From Minisyncoccota bacterium (GTDB lineage: Bacteria; Patescibacteriota; Minisyncoccia; Phycocordibacterales; UBA1006), in the NCBI GenBank assembly GCA_021129535.1, contig JAJOLB010000007.1:1-5596 (forward strand): a DNA stretch of 5,596 nt, written 5' to 3'. Below are positions 1-5,336 of the stretch, in pieces (position 1 is the stretch's first letter; each line of letters opens with the position of its first letter). Under the pieces are notes generated by a model. The model saw only the letters and a program-made list of their open reading frames with translations. It was not told the origin of the DNA and did no database searches. The position numbers and the translations under genes were made by a program.

Positions 1-279
1 AGGTTGAAGTATCCCATTATTTATCTTGGAGAATTTGTAGGTGAGGAGCTATATGCAGATAAAGAAATAAATCATATGGGATATATGGGAGTTGGGCAAA
101 AACTCAAAAATGGAAAGGTTCGGACAGAAATAACTATTGTACCAGATTCTGATACTGAAACGGTAAAAAATGCTATATTAGAATTAAAGTCTATTAAGAA
201 ATGGATAGACGGAAAAGAGATAAAGAAATTTATTTATGTTCCAGGGAGGATTATAAATATTTGTTATTTAACTTATTAA
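1..279 (+). CDS. leuS: Leucyl-tRNA synthetase, C-terminal end (5'-truncated by window edge)
   Basis: The reading frame is open from the first base and has no ATG near its beginning, so the gene starts upstream of the window; the TTG at 4 is most likely an internal Leu codon. The last 60 or so residues look like the C-terminal domain of bacterial LeuRS. A strand reading KNGKVRTEITIVPDS matches the 'VNGKxRxxxxVPxD' segment, a helix ending SIKKWIDGKEIKKF matches 'VxKxLEGKxIxK', and the closing IYVPGRIINI matches the near-invariant 'xVPGRLVNIVV' tail. In the family this domain helps bind the tRNA-Leu body, while catalysis and editing lie upstream and are not visible here. The protein runs about five residues (CYLTY) past the usual end, and that extension is encoded by a tandem repeat. 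The call rests on remembered family patterns from the tail only. Confidence 0.72.
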   Translation, partial: RLKYPIIYLGEFVGEELYADKEINHMGYMGVGQKLKNGKVRTEITIVPDSDTETVKNAILELKSIKKWIDGKEIKKFIYVPGRIINICYLTY

Positions 280-291
280 CTTATTAACTTT
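268..291 (+). repeat. Tandem 8-bp repeat, three units, across a stop codon
   Basis: Three consecutive units read TTAACTTA, TTAACTTA and TTAACTTT. The TAA stop of the upstream gene (277-279) lies in the second unit. The repeat supplies the last codons of that gene and fills most of the short spacer before the next start. It looks like a slippage product; no regulatory role can be shown. Confidence 0.85.
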
Positions 292-307
292 TAAAAAATA
301 TAAACAT

Positions 308-1015
308 ATGAAAAAAATATCACTCACTATCATTGTCATTTTGTTGGCGGTAATTGCTGCAGGAATGTACAAGTTTAACTACCTTGCAAATAAAGAAGGG
401 TACAATGTTGATGGAAATAAAATTAACCAACTTGAAAAAGATAATTTAGATTTACAAAATCAACTCGATGACTTGAATCAGGAAGATTTGAATCAAGACA
501 TTGAAAATGGTGAAATAGAAACAGAGGAATGTATAGGGGAATTTTGTGACGGTGACGGTTCAGAAGGCACACAAGGGCAAACAACCATTAATATTCCCTT
601 GATATTTGGGCAAGGTAATATTGGCTGCGGAGTTGGTATGGCGTTTATGCCTTATTCTGTACCTCAAACAACAGGTGTTATGGGCGCGACATATGAAAAA
701 TTATTTTCGCTATCATACGAACCATTGAATACATATCGGAATACTTTGCATGGATATAATCAGTTGGAATATCAATCTGTTTCATTGGTAGGTGGTGTTG
801 CAAAAGTTTACCTAACAGGAAATATGTACGGACCAGGTCATTGTGCAGAACCTGAAATGCGTGCGCAAATCAGCCAAGCCGCATTACAGTTTCCTACTGT
901 AAATACTGTTGAGGTCTACCTAAATGGAAGTCTCTTTGACTGGTGTGAACTGTCTGATGCTGATGTTTCAGAATCTCACTGTGACACAACACCAAGATAT
1001 TGGATAGATAATTAA
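308..1015 (+). CDS. Exported GerMN-domain protein with signal anchor and coiled coil
   Basis: A 235-residue protein. Residues 1-21 (MKK then a hydrophobic stretch) form an uncleaved signal anchor or signal peptide with no clear lipobox. Residues 35-72 are charged and rich in Leu, Asn, Gln, Asp and Glu with heptad-like spacing (INQLEKDNLDLQNQLDDL), probably a coiled-coil or flexible stalk. A Gly/Ser/Thr linker follows. Residues 93-208 resemble the GerMN (sporulation/spore germination) domain: a TYEKLFSL helix, GVAKVYLTG strand, EMRAQISQAALQF helix and VNTVEVYLNG strand. In other bacteria GerMN domains occur in envelope proteins such as GerM and lipoproteins. The ligand is unknown, and nothing here implies sporulation. 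Six cysteines (75, 80, 107, 179, 213, 225) all lie outside the anchor, which suits disulfides in an extracytoplasmic protein. There is no Shine-Dalgarno before ATG 308. The gene sits 28 bp after the leuS-like stop and ends at its own terminator, so it may be cotranscribed from upstream. Confidence 0.75.
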   Translation: MKKISLTIIVILLAVIAAGMYKFNYLANKEGYNVDGNKINQLEKDNLDLQNQLDDLNQEDLNQDIENGEIETEECIGEFCDGDGSEGTQGQTTINIPLIFGQGNIGCGVGMAFMPYSVPQTTGVMGATYEKLFSLSYEPLNTYRNTLHGYNQLEYQSVSLVGGVAKVYLTGNMYGPGHCAEPEMRAQISQAALQFPTVNTVEVYLNGSLFDWCELSDADVSESHCDTTPRYWIDN

Positions 1016-1018
1016 TCT

Positions 1019-1047
1019 AAAAAACTAACTTTTCAGTTAGTTTTTTT
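1019..1047 (+). terminator. Rho-independent terminator after the GerMN gene
   Basis: Perfect 12-bp stem (AAAAAACTAACT at 1019-1030 with AGTTAGTTTTTT at 1035-1046) and loop TTTC, followed by a T run to 1047. It starts 3 bases after the stop codon. The A tract opposite the T tract may let it work weakly in reverse. Confidence 0.88.
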
Positions 1048-1074
1048 GTTTAAAACAATAAAATAGAGTATATT
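1046..1074 (+). promoter_or_regulatory. Candidate sigma70-type promoter for the MurJ-like gene
   Basis: TTGTTT (1046-1051), a 17-bp spacer, then TATATT (1069-1074). The -10 matches consensus at 5 of 6 positions and the -35 at 3 of 6. The -35 lies in the T run of the preceding terminator. Initiation would fall near 1081, only a few bases before ATG 1085, giving an almost leaderless mRNA. In such AT-rich DNA a chance match is possible. Confidence 0.42.
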
Positions 1075-1084
1075 AAAACAGTAT

Positions 1085-2764
1085 ATGGAACGAATTATGA
1101 AAATCTTTAATAAAGAATTTTCCAAGATTGGAGAGGCGGCAATTATGCTCGCCTTTTTAACATTGTTGTCGCAATTTTTGGGTATTTTCCGAGACCGATT
1201 TTTATCAGGAAGAATTGGAACAGGAGAGACTCTTGATATGTACTATGCGGCATTTAGGGTTCCAGATTTGCTCTTGGTTTTTGGAGCTTCATTGGTCTCT
1301 GTTTCTATTCTGATGCCGTTTTTTACAAAAAAATTAACTAACTCAAAAGAGGAAGCAAAGAAATTTATCGATGATATATTTACAACATTTTTTAGCTTTA
1401 TAATTATAATAAGTCTTGTTCTTTTGGTAATTATGCCATTTCTTATAAAAATTCTATTTCCAGGTTTTAATGAGGAGTTAATAATTCAGACTACACAGCT
1501 TTCTAGGATTATGTTGCTGTCTCCGATACTTTTGGGTATTTCTAATTTGTTTGCGACTATTACGCAAACATTTAAAAGGTTTTTTGTATACGCAATAACT
1601 CCTGTTTTTTATAATATTGGTATTATTATTGGTATCATATTTTTCTACCCAGTTTTTGGTGTATACGGGCTTGCCTACGGTGTTATATTGGGTGCACTTA
1701 TGCATCTAGCCATTCAATTGCCTGTTGTTCTGAGGGAAGGTTTCCTGCCTAAAATATCATGGGATATTAAGTGGAAACAAGTCTTAGATGTAGTAAAACA
1801 TTCCTTACCTCGAACTATAACCTTATCTCTTTCAAAAATAGTATTTATTGTTTTTGTTTCAATAGCATCAACAATGATTGCAGGAACAATTTCTGTATTT
1901 CAATTTTCGTACAATTTGCAGTCGGTACCATTGGCAATTATTGGAATTTCGTACTCTATTGCAGCCTTTCCTATTCTTGTTGGTTATTTTAACGAAAAAA
2001 AACATGACGAATTTATGTCTCATGTTATGAGTCCAATTAGGCAAATTGTATTTTGGTCGCTACCTGTTATTTCATTGTTCATTATTCTACGTGCACAAAT
2101 TGTACGTGTGATTTTGGGGACAGGTAATTTTGACTGGTCGGATACACGATTAACAGCTGCCTCGTTAGCGTTATTTATTATTTCAGTGGTCGCACAGAGT
2201 ATTGTATTCCTTCTTATTCGTGCATATTATGCTGCTGGAAAAACATGGAAACCTTTTTGGATAAACCTTTTCGCATCCAGTTTTACAGTTATTTTTGCTT
2301 TTTTGTTTTTGTATATATTTAATACCTATGATTCATTTCGAATATTTTTTGAAAATTTATTACGTATTAGGGATGTAGAAGGCTCTTCTGTTGTTATGTT
2401 GTCCTTGGCATATTCTGTTGGAATGTTTTTAAATCTCTTTATTTTTTGGAAAGCATTTAAAAAAGATTTTACATATAAAAAAGGGGTATATGGTATTAGA
2501 AAATCATTTATTCAATCTTTTGCTGCATCAATGATTATTGGGATTGTTGCTTATGGAATGTTACAGCTTACTGATTCATGGTTTGGACAGAATACAACAA
2601 TTGATGTTTTTGGGCATGGTTTTGTCTCGGGTGTTGTTGGTATTGTTGTCGGTGGATTATTTTTAGTTTTTGTTAAAAATAAAGAGACAGAGGTTTTTCT
2701 AAAAACAGTAAAAAGAAAATTCTGGAAGAAAAAAGTATATGGTTCTCTTGGTCAAAATCTGTAA
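1085..2764 (+). CDS. murJ: MurJ/MVF-family lipid II flippase-like membrane protein
   Basis: A 559-residue polytopic protein of the MOP superfamily; the E. coli homologue, which flips lipid II across the membrane for peptidoglycan synthesis, has 511. About 14 hydrophobic segments can be placed, near residues 17-35, 60-80, 99-126, 137-160, 168-189, 192-215, 240-266, 272-300, 318-345, 356-384, 389-412, 434-458, 473-496 and 507-531. The N-terminal signature SQFLGIFRDRFLSGRIG, then TLDMYYAAFRVPDLL, aligns without gaps to E. coli MurJ. Arg36 and Asp51 correspond to E. coli Arg24 and Asp39. Positions equivalent to Arg18, Arg52 and Arg270 are Gln30, Leu64 and Asn277. The C-terminal tail is strongly basic. 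ATG 1097 (Met5) is an alternative start; neither start has a Shine-Dalgarno. The family call is firm; exact lipid II flippase activity is inferred because of the substitutions. Confidence 0.9.
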   Translation: MERIMKIFNKEFSKIGEAAIMLAFLTLLSQFLGIFRDRFLSGRIGTGETLDMYYAAFRVPDLLLVFGASLVSVSILMPFFTKKLTNSKEEAKKFIDDIFTTFFSFIIIISLVLLVIMPFLIKILFPGFNEELIIQTTQLSRIMLLSPILLGISNLFATITQTFKRFFVYAITPVFYNIGIIIGIIFFYPVFGVYGLAYGVILGALMHLAIQLPVVLREGFLPKISWDIKWKQVLDVVKHSLPRTITLSLSKIVFIVFVSIASTMIAGTISVFQFSYNLQSVPLAIIGISYSIAAFPILVGYFNEKKHDEFMSHVMSPIRQIVFWSLPVISLFIILRAQIVRVILGTGNFDWSDTRLTAASLALFIISVVAQSIVFLLIRAYYAAGKTWKPFWINLFASSFTVIFAFLFLYIFNTYDSFRIFFENLLRIRDVEGSSVVMLSLAYSVGMFLNLFIFWKAFKKDFTYKKGVYGIRKSFIQSFAASMIIGIVAYGMLQLTDSWFGQNTTIDVFGHGFVSGVVGIVVGGLFLVFVKNKETEVFLKTVKRKFWKKKVYGSLGQNL

Positions 2765-2865
2765 TAAAAAGATTGTTTATATTATTCGGAGCAATGATTT
2801 TTTTGAGTGTTGTGCTTATAGCAATTAATTATGTAGGCAACGTCATCACTAGATTCTATGAGTGA
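2761..2865 (+). pseudogene. Hydrophobic reading-frame scrap after the MurJ-like gene
   Basis: Shifted relative to the upstream gene, this frame reads VIKRLFILFGAMIFLSVV and continues LIAINYVG before running into the ABC relic and a TGA at 2863-2865. It has the composition of one transmembrane helix preceded by basic residues. It could be the remaining 5' end of the deleted ABC exporter gene (first TM helix, with TTG 2773 or ATG 2794 as a start) or of another lost gene. It could also be a real small membrane peptide, though nothing supports translation. Identity unknown. Confidence 0.3.
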
Positions 2866-3018
2866 AAAATACATTCAGGATTCGTTTGAGAAACTTTCAG
2901 AGAATAGAACAACGATTGTTATTGCACACAGATTATCAACTATTCAAAAAATGGACACTACGCAAAATTGTGGAATTCACAGATAAATGGATTTAAACAT
3001 GATCAAGAAATTATTTAA
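2837..3018 (+). pseudogene. Decayed 3' end of an ABC exporter (MsbA/MdlB-type) gene
   Basis: From 2837 the frame encodes ATSSLDSMSEKYIQDSFEKL, then SENRTTIVIAHRLSTIQKMD up to 2956. This is the D-loop region just after Walker B, the next helix, and the H-loop (switch) histidine of an ABC exporter nucleotide-binding domain. The usual following stretch (about 'RIIVLDKGRIVEEGTH') is missing. From 2956 another frame reads HYAKLWNSQINGFKHDQEII and stops at TAA 3016-3018, resembling the 'GlYakLWnlQ' tail of such exporters. The relic therefore has lost everything before the D-loop (membrane domain, Walker A, signature, Walker B), has an internal deletion with frameshift, and has TAG (2834-2836) directly before its first codon. 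It cannot encode a working transporter. The original stop lies against the downstream terminator, so the terminator probably belonged to the intact gene. Confidence 0.85.
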
Positions 3019-3050
3019 TAAAAAACCAAACAAATGTTTGGTTTTTTATT
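3017..3050. terminator. Strong bidirectional terminator between convergent genes
   Basis: Perfect 16-bp inverted repeat: AATAAAAAACCAAACA (3017-3032), AA, TGTTTGGTTTTTTATT (3035-3050). A run of six T follows the G/C part on the plus strand and the same run appears on the minus strand. It closes the ABC relic/MurJ side on plus and the helix-hairpin-helix gene on minus, whose stop is 9 bases away. Confidence 0.92.
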
Positions 3051-3058
3051 GATGGCAT

Positions 3059-3682
3059 TTAAATATGTTTTCCTCCGTTTAGAAAGTCTTGATATTCTTG
3101 TAATGCATCCCATTGACCTGTTTCTGCTAGATGTGCTTGTTCGCTCCATGTTGATGGGTCATGCATTTGAAATCGTTTTCCAGCTTGTTCTAAAATAGAT
3201 TTTAGATTTGTTGTTTCTTTTTTTGATAGTGCATGCCAGGTGTGAATTCCTGCATTATTTAATAATTCTTCAATTTTTGGCCCAATACCTTCAATTTTTT
3301 TCAGATCATCTTTGGTGCTCTTAATGGTAACCTTTTTTACTACTGGTTTTGGTGCTGGGACATGTGTTTGAGGAGCTGTATACTGAACAGGTGCAGGAGC
3401 TGTAGATGTAGGTGCAGATGCAACAACATGATTCTGTACAATCTTACGAGGTAAAATTGGTTCTGAGTTTGAATAATACCCACCGCTTAGATTATTGTTG
3501 TAATAAAATGCTTTTTTCTTGGGAGTTCTTATGTAGTCTCGTCGACTTGAGAATATATAGTGAATAAGGTACCCAATAATAAAGGCAAGAAGAAGATAGA
3601 GGAAAAATTCCCATCTATTCAACGAAATAATATTTCCTGCGTTTGCGTTGTAATAATTTTGTGTTTCAATGATGTTGTTCAT
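3059..3682 (-). CDS. Membrane-anchored helix-hairpin-helix (HhH) protein
   Basis: A 207-residue protein. Residues 1-22 are polar and Asn-rich, 24-44 form a transmembrane helix (EFFLYLLLAFIIGYLIHYIF), and 47-58 are basic, which predicts the long C-terminal part is cytoplasmic. Residues 59-85 are Tyr/Asn-rich and 88-115 form a Pro/Ala/Thr linker. Residues 124-165 contain a helix-hairpin-helix core, DDLKKIEGIGPKIEELLNNAGI, with the IEGIGPK hairpin. Residues 166-203 are the conserved companion segment with KRFQMHDPSTW, LAETGQWDAL and LNGG. This C-terminal combination is known from small bacterial proteins of unclear function and from extensions of some ribosomal proteins. HhH motifs usually contact DNA or RNA backbone non-specifically, so membrane tethering of nucleic acid is possible but unproven. 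ATG at 3682 has no Shine-Dalgarno. The gene is divergent from serS and has its own candidate promoter. Confidence 0.82.
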   Translation of the reverse strand: MNNIIETQNYYNANAGNIISLNRWEFFLYLLLAFIIGYLIHYIFSSRRDYIRTPKKKAFYYNNNLSGGYYSNSEPILPRKIVQNHVVASAPTSTAPAPVQYTAPQTHVPAPKPVVKKVTIKSTKDDLKKIEGIGPKIEELLNNAGIHTWHALSKKETTNLKSILEQAGKRFQMHDPSTWSEQAHLAETGQWDALQEYQDFLNGGKHI

Positions 3683-3691
3683 AATAGAATT

Positions 3692-3719
3692 AATTTATCA
3701 CTTTATATAAAAAAGTCAA
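3692..3719 (-). promoter_or_regulatory. Candidate promoter of the HhH-protein gene
   Basis: On the minus strand TTGACT (3719-3714), a 16-bp spacer, then TAAATT (3697-3692). The -35 matches 5 of 6 consensus bases and the -10 matches 4 of 6. Initiation would fall around 3685, within a few bases of the ATG at 3682, giving a nearly leaderless transcript. Confidence 0.5.
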
Positions 3720-3741
3720 GCTTTTAATATTGAATTATAAT
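3713..3741 (+). promoter_or_regulatory. Candidate promoter of the T-box/serS transcript
   Basis: A perfect -10 hexamer TATAAT lies at 3736-3741. The -35 position at 17-bp spacing (3713-3718, AAGTCA) is poor. It occupies the same bases as the -35 of the divergent minus-strand promoter, so the two promoters would be back to back and could compete. Initiation near 3748 would place the whole T-box leader in the mRNA. Confidence 0.48.
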
Positions 3742-3744
3742 AAA

Positions 3745-3886
3745 GAGCGTGTAATATAGAGAATATATCGATGAAACAGGTAGCATTGTGGAGGTATACC
3801 AAATTAAAAGTGCCTATTTTAGATTCTCCGTTATTTGGATTTCAAAGGTAGGAATATGGGTGGCACCGCGGTTCTAATCGTCCCTG
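3745..3886 (+). promoter_or_regulatory. T-box riboswitch leader of serS
   Basis: A T-box core, GGGTGGCACCGCGG, lies at 3858-3871, and its closing strand CGTCCC at 3879-3884. The antiterminator forms from GGG (3858-3860) with CCC (3882-3884) and GCG (3868-3870) with CGT (3879-3881), leaving the seven-base bulge TGGCACC. In the family the bulge UGGN pairs with the NCCA end of uncharged tRNA. UGGC calls for GCCA, a G73 tRNA, and bacterial tRNA-Ser has G73, matching the downstream gene. Upstream, a short Stem I can be drawn: GAGAAT (3759-3764) with ATTCTC (3823-3828), and AAACAGGTA (3774-3782) with TGCCTATTT (3811-3819) with one mismatch. Only about 110 bases separate the likely start and the core, shorter than classic leaders. 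UCU (3825-3827) and UCC (3827-3829) are possible specifier codons, unassigned. Confidence 0.88.
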
Positions 3887-3916
3887 AAAATTATAAGATG
3901 TATTTCTTCGATTTTT
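3876..3916 (+). terminator. Putative regulated terminator of the T-box leader
   Basis: AATCG (3876-3880) can pair with CGATT (3909-3913), and GAAA (3886-3889) with TTTC (3903-3906) inside it, followed by a run of T (to 3916). The left arm overlaps the CGTCCC strand needed for the antiterminator, so the two folds exclude each other as expected for transcriptional T-box control. The stem is AT-rich and interrupted, so its strength is uncertain. Confidence 0.5.
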
Positions 3917-3939
3917 TATTGTAGAAATTTAACTCATAG

Positions 3940-3968
3940 TTTTTAGAGATGGTTTTCATTTCTAAAAA
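3940..3968 (+). other. 12-bp hairpin immediately upstream of serS start
   Basis: TTTTTAGAGATG (3940-3951) pairs fully with CATTTCTAAAAA (3957-3968) with one G-U pair; the loop is GTTTT. It ends 11 bases before ATG 3980. It has no T run after it on the plus strand, so it does not look like a terminator. It could affect ribosome access or mRNA stability of serS, or be a relic. Confidence 0.7.
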
Positions 3969-3979
3969 TAAAAATTATT

Positions 3980-5254
3980 ATGTTAGATATAAAATTTATT
4001 CGCGAAAATCGCGATTTAGTAAAAGCTGCTGCACAAAAAAAACACATCAAAATCGATGTTGATAGACTATTGCAACTTGATATAGAGCGACTTGATTTGT
4101 TACGCAATATTGAGGCTCTACGGACAGAACAAAACAAACAATCAGCAGCTATTCAAGACATGAATGGTGTCGAGCGCGAACAGGCAATTATAACGGTTCG
4201 AACACTTAAAGAGTCGTTAAAAGAAAAAGAACCACAATATAAAAAAATCCACAGTAAATGGCAGTCATTAATGTATCAAGTTCCAAATATTCCTGATATG
4301 ACAGTTCCTGATGGTATTTCTGACGCGGATAATGTGCAGATTCGTGAATGGGGAACAAAGACTAATTTTTCATTTGAACCTCGCGATCATGTTGATATTA
4401 TGACTGACTTGGGTATGGTTGATTTTGAGCGCGGAACAAAGGTTCATGGATTTCGTGGTTATTATTTAAAAGGTGATGCAGTGCGATTATCATTTGCAAT
4501 TTGGCAATATGCATTGAATTTTTTCAGTGAAAAGGGTTTTAATCCAATGTTGGCACCAGCAATTGTTCGTGAGGAAAATCTTTATGGGACAGGTCATTTA
4601 CCAAACGAGGCTGATGATGTTTATAAAACTCAAGACAATGATTATTTAGCCGGAACGGCCGAGGTTCCAGTCATGGGGTACCATTCAGGTGAAATTTTGG
4701 CAGAGTCGTCATTTCCTATTAAATACTTAGCCTTCACCCCATCATATAGACGTGAGGCTGGTTCGCATGGAAAAGACACGCGTGGTTTGATTCGTGTCCA
4801 CGAATTTTACAAATGGGAACAGCTTATGTTATGCGAGGCATCACATCAAAAATCTGTTGAATATCACGACTGGCTCAATAGAAATACCGAGGAATTTATA
4901 GAGTCTATGAATATCCCATATCAGACTGTTTTGAATTGCGGCGGCGACTTAGGTCAAGGTCAGGTTAAAAAATATGATATCGAGCTGTGGGTTCCGATGG
5001 AGAAAAAATATCGCGAGATTAGTTCAGCTTCATATTTTCACGATTTCCAAACGCGACGATTTAACATTCGATACAAAAATTCAGACGGAGAAATGCGATT
5101 TGCGCATTCATTAAATTGTACAGCGATTCCGACGCCGCGAATTTTAGTTTCATTGATTGAGAATTTCCAGCAATCAGACGGAACAATAAAGGTTCCAGAG
5201 GTTCTGCGACCATATTTAAACGGAAAAGAATTTTTAGGTAAACAAGGAGAGTAG
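3980..5254 (+). CDS. serS: Seryl-tRNA synthetase
   Basis: A class II aminoacyl-tRNA synthetase of 424 residues, full length for bacterial SerRS, charging tRNA-Ser with serine in the cytoplasm. Residues 1-100 form the N-terminal antiparallel coiled-coil arm that grips the tRNA-Ser long variable arm (MLDIKFIRENRDLV opening, QSLMYQVPNIP ending). The catalytic core follows. GFNPMLAPAIVREENLYGTG (186-205) covers motif 1, TAEVP (226-230) is the serine/ATP-site loop, and motif 2 is FTPSYRREAGSHGKDTRGL (252-270) with Arg257 and Glu259. YDIELWVP and REISSASYFHDFQ (332-356) follow. Motif 3 (377-397) carries NCTAIPTPR with Arg387, then ENFQQSDGTIKVPEVLRPYL. Departures from the textbook sequence are SASYFHDFQ for SCSNCxDFQ and AIPTPR for ALAVGR, which I associate with CPR enzymes. 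The start has no Shine-Dalgarno, only an A/T-rich leader. Expression is probably set by the upstream T-box. The stop codon lies inside a downstream inverted repeat's loop. Confidence 0.97.
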   Translation: MLDIKFIRENRDLVKAAAQKKHIKIDVDRLLQLDIERLDLLRNIEALRTEQNKQSAAIQDMNGVEREQAIITVRTLKESLKEKEPQYKKIHSKWQSLMYQVPNIPDMTVPDGISDADNVQIREWGTKTNFSFEPRDHVDIMTDLGMVDFERGTKVHGFRGYYLKGDAVRLSFAIWQYALNFFSEKGFNPMLAPAIVREENLYGTGHLPNEADDVYKTQDNDYLAGTAEVPVMGYHSGEILAESSFPIKYLAFTPSYRREAGSHGKDTRGLIRVHEFYKWEQLMLCEASHQKSVEYHDWLNRNTEEFIESMNIPYQTVLNCGGDLGQGQVKKYDIELWVPMEKKYREISSASYFHDFQTRRFNIRYKNSDGEMRFAHSLNCTAIPTPRILVSLIENFQQSDGTIKVPEVLRPYLNGKEFLGKQGE

Positions 5255-5289
5255 TGACTATATTTACCTAAAAATTCATTTCGTTTTTT
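5228..5289 (+). terminator. Hairpin overlapping the serS 3' end, likely terminator
   Basis: A perfect 15-bp inverted repeat: GAATTTTTAGGTAAA (5228-5242) and TTTACCTAAAAATTC (5263-5277), with a 20-base loop containing the TAG stop. A T run (TTTTTT, 5284-5289) follows six bases later. The left arm codes for serS residues near KEFLGK. The long loop and offset T run make it an imperfect terminator. Confidence 0.55.
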
Positions 5290-5311
5290 AGCAACGATAA
5301 TTAGGTAAATA
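5261..5311 (+). repeat. Second inverted repeat sharing an arm with the serS hairpin
   Basis: TATTTACCTAA (5261-5271) is the exact reverse complement of TTAGGTAAATA (5301-5311). Its left arm is the right arm of the preceding 15-bp hairpin, so the middle copy can pair upstream or downstream but not both. The third copy may be a duplicate of the serS tail sequence. Confidence 0.75.
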
Positions 5312-5336
5312 GAGAGTAAGGAAAATAAATAGAAAC

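Noticed and set aside
4..6. TTG as a true start codon of the first gene
   Set aside because: The frame is open to the window edge, and the protein matches only the C-terminal part of a much longer family, so the start is outside the window.
299..304. TATAAA as the -10 of the GerMN gene
   Set aside because: It ends 3 bases before the ATG, so initiation would fall inside the coding region. Readthrough from the leuS-like gene is more likely.
1478..1705. 75-codon open frame on the minus strand
   Set aside because: It lies wholly antisense to the MurJ-like gene, has a low-complexity Asn/Lys composition and no recognisable domain. It is a shadow frame.
1771..1992. 73-codon open frame on the plus strand inside the MurJ-like gene
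   Set aside because: An out-of-frame reading of a well-supported coding region with no independent signal.
3943..4137. 64-codon minus-strand frame over the serS start
   Set aside because: Antisense to the serS coiled-coil region and leader; Ser/Cys-rich translation without family resemblance.
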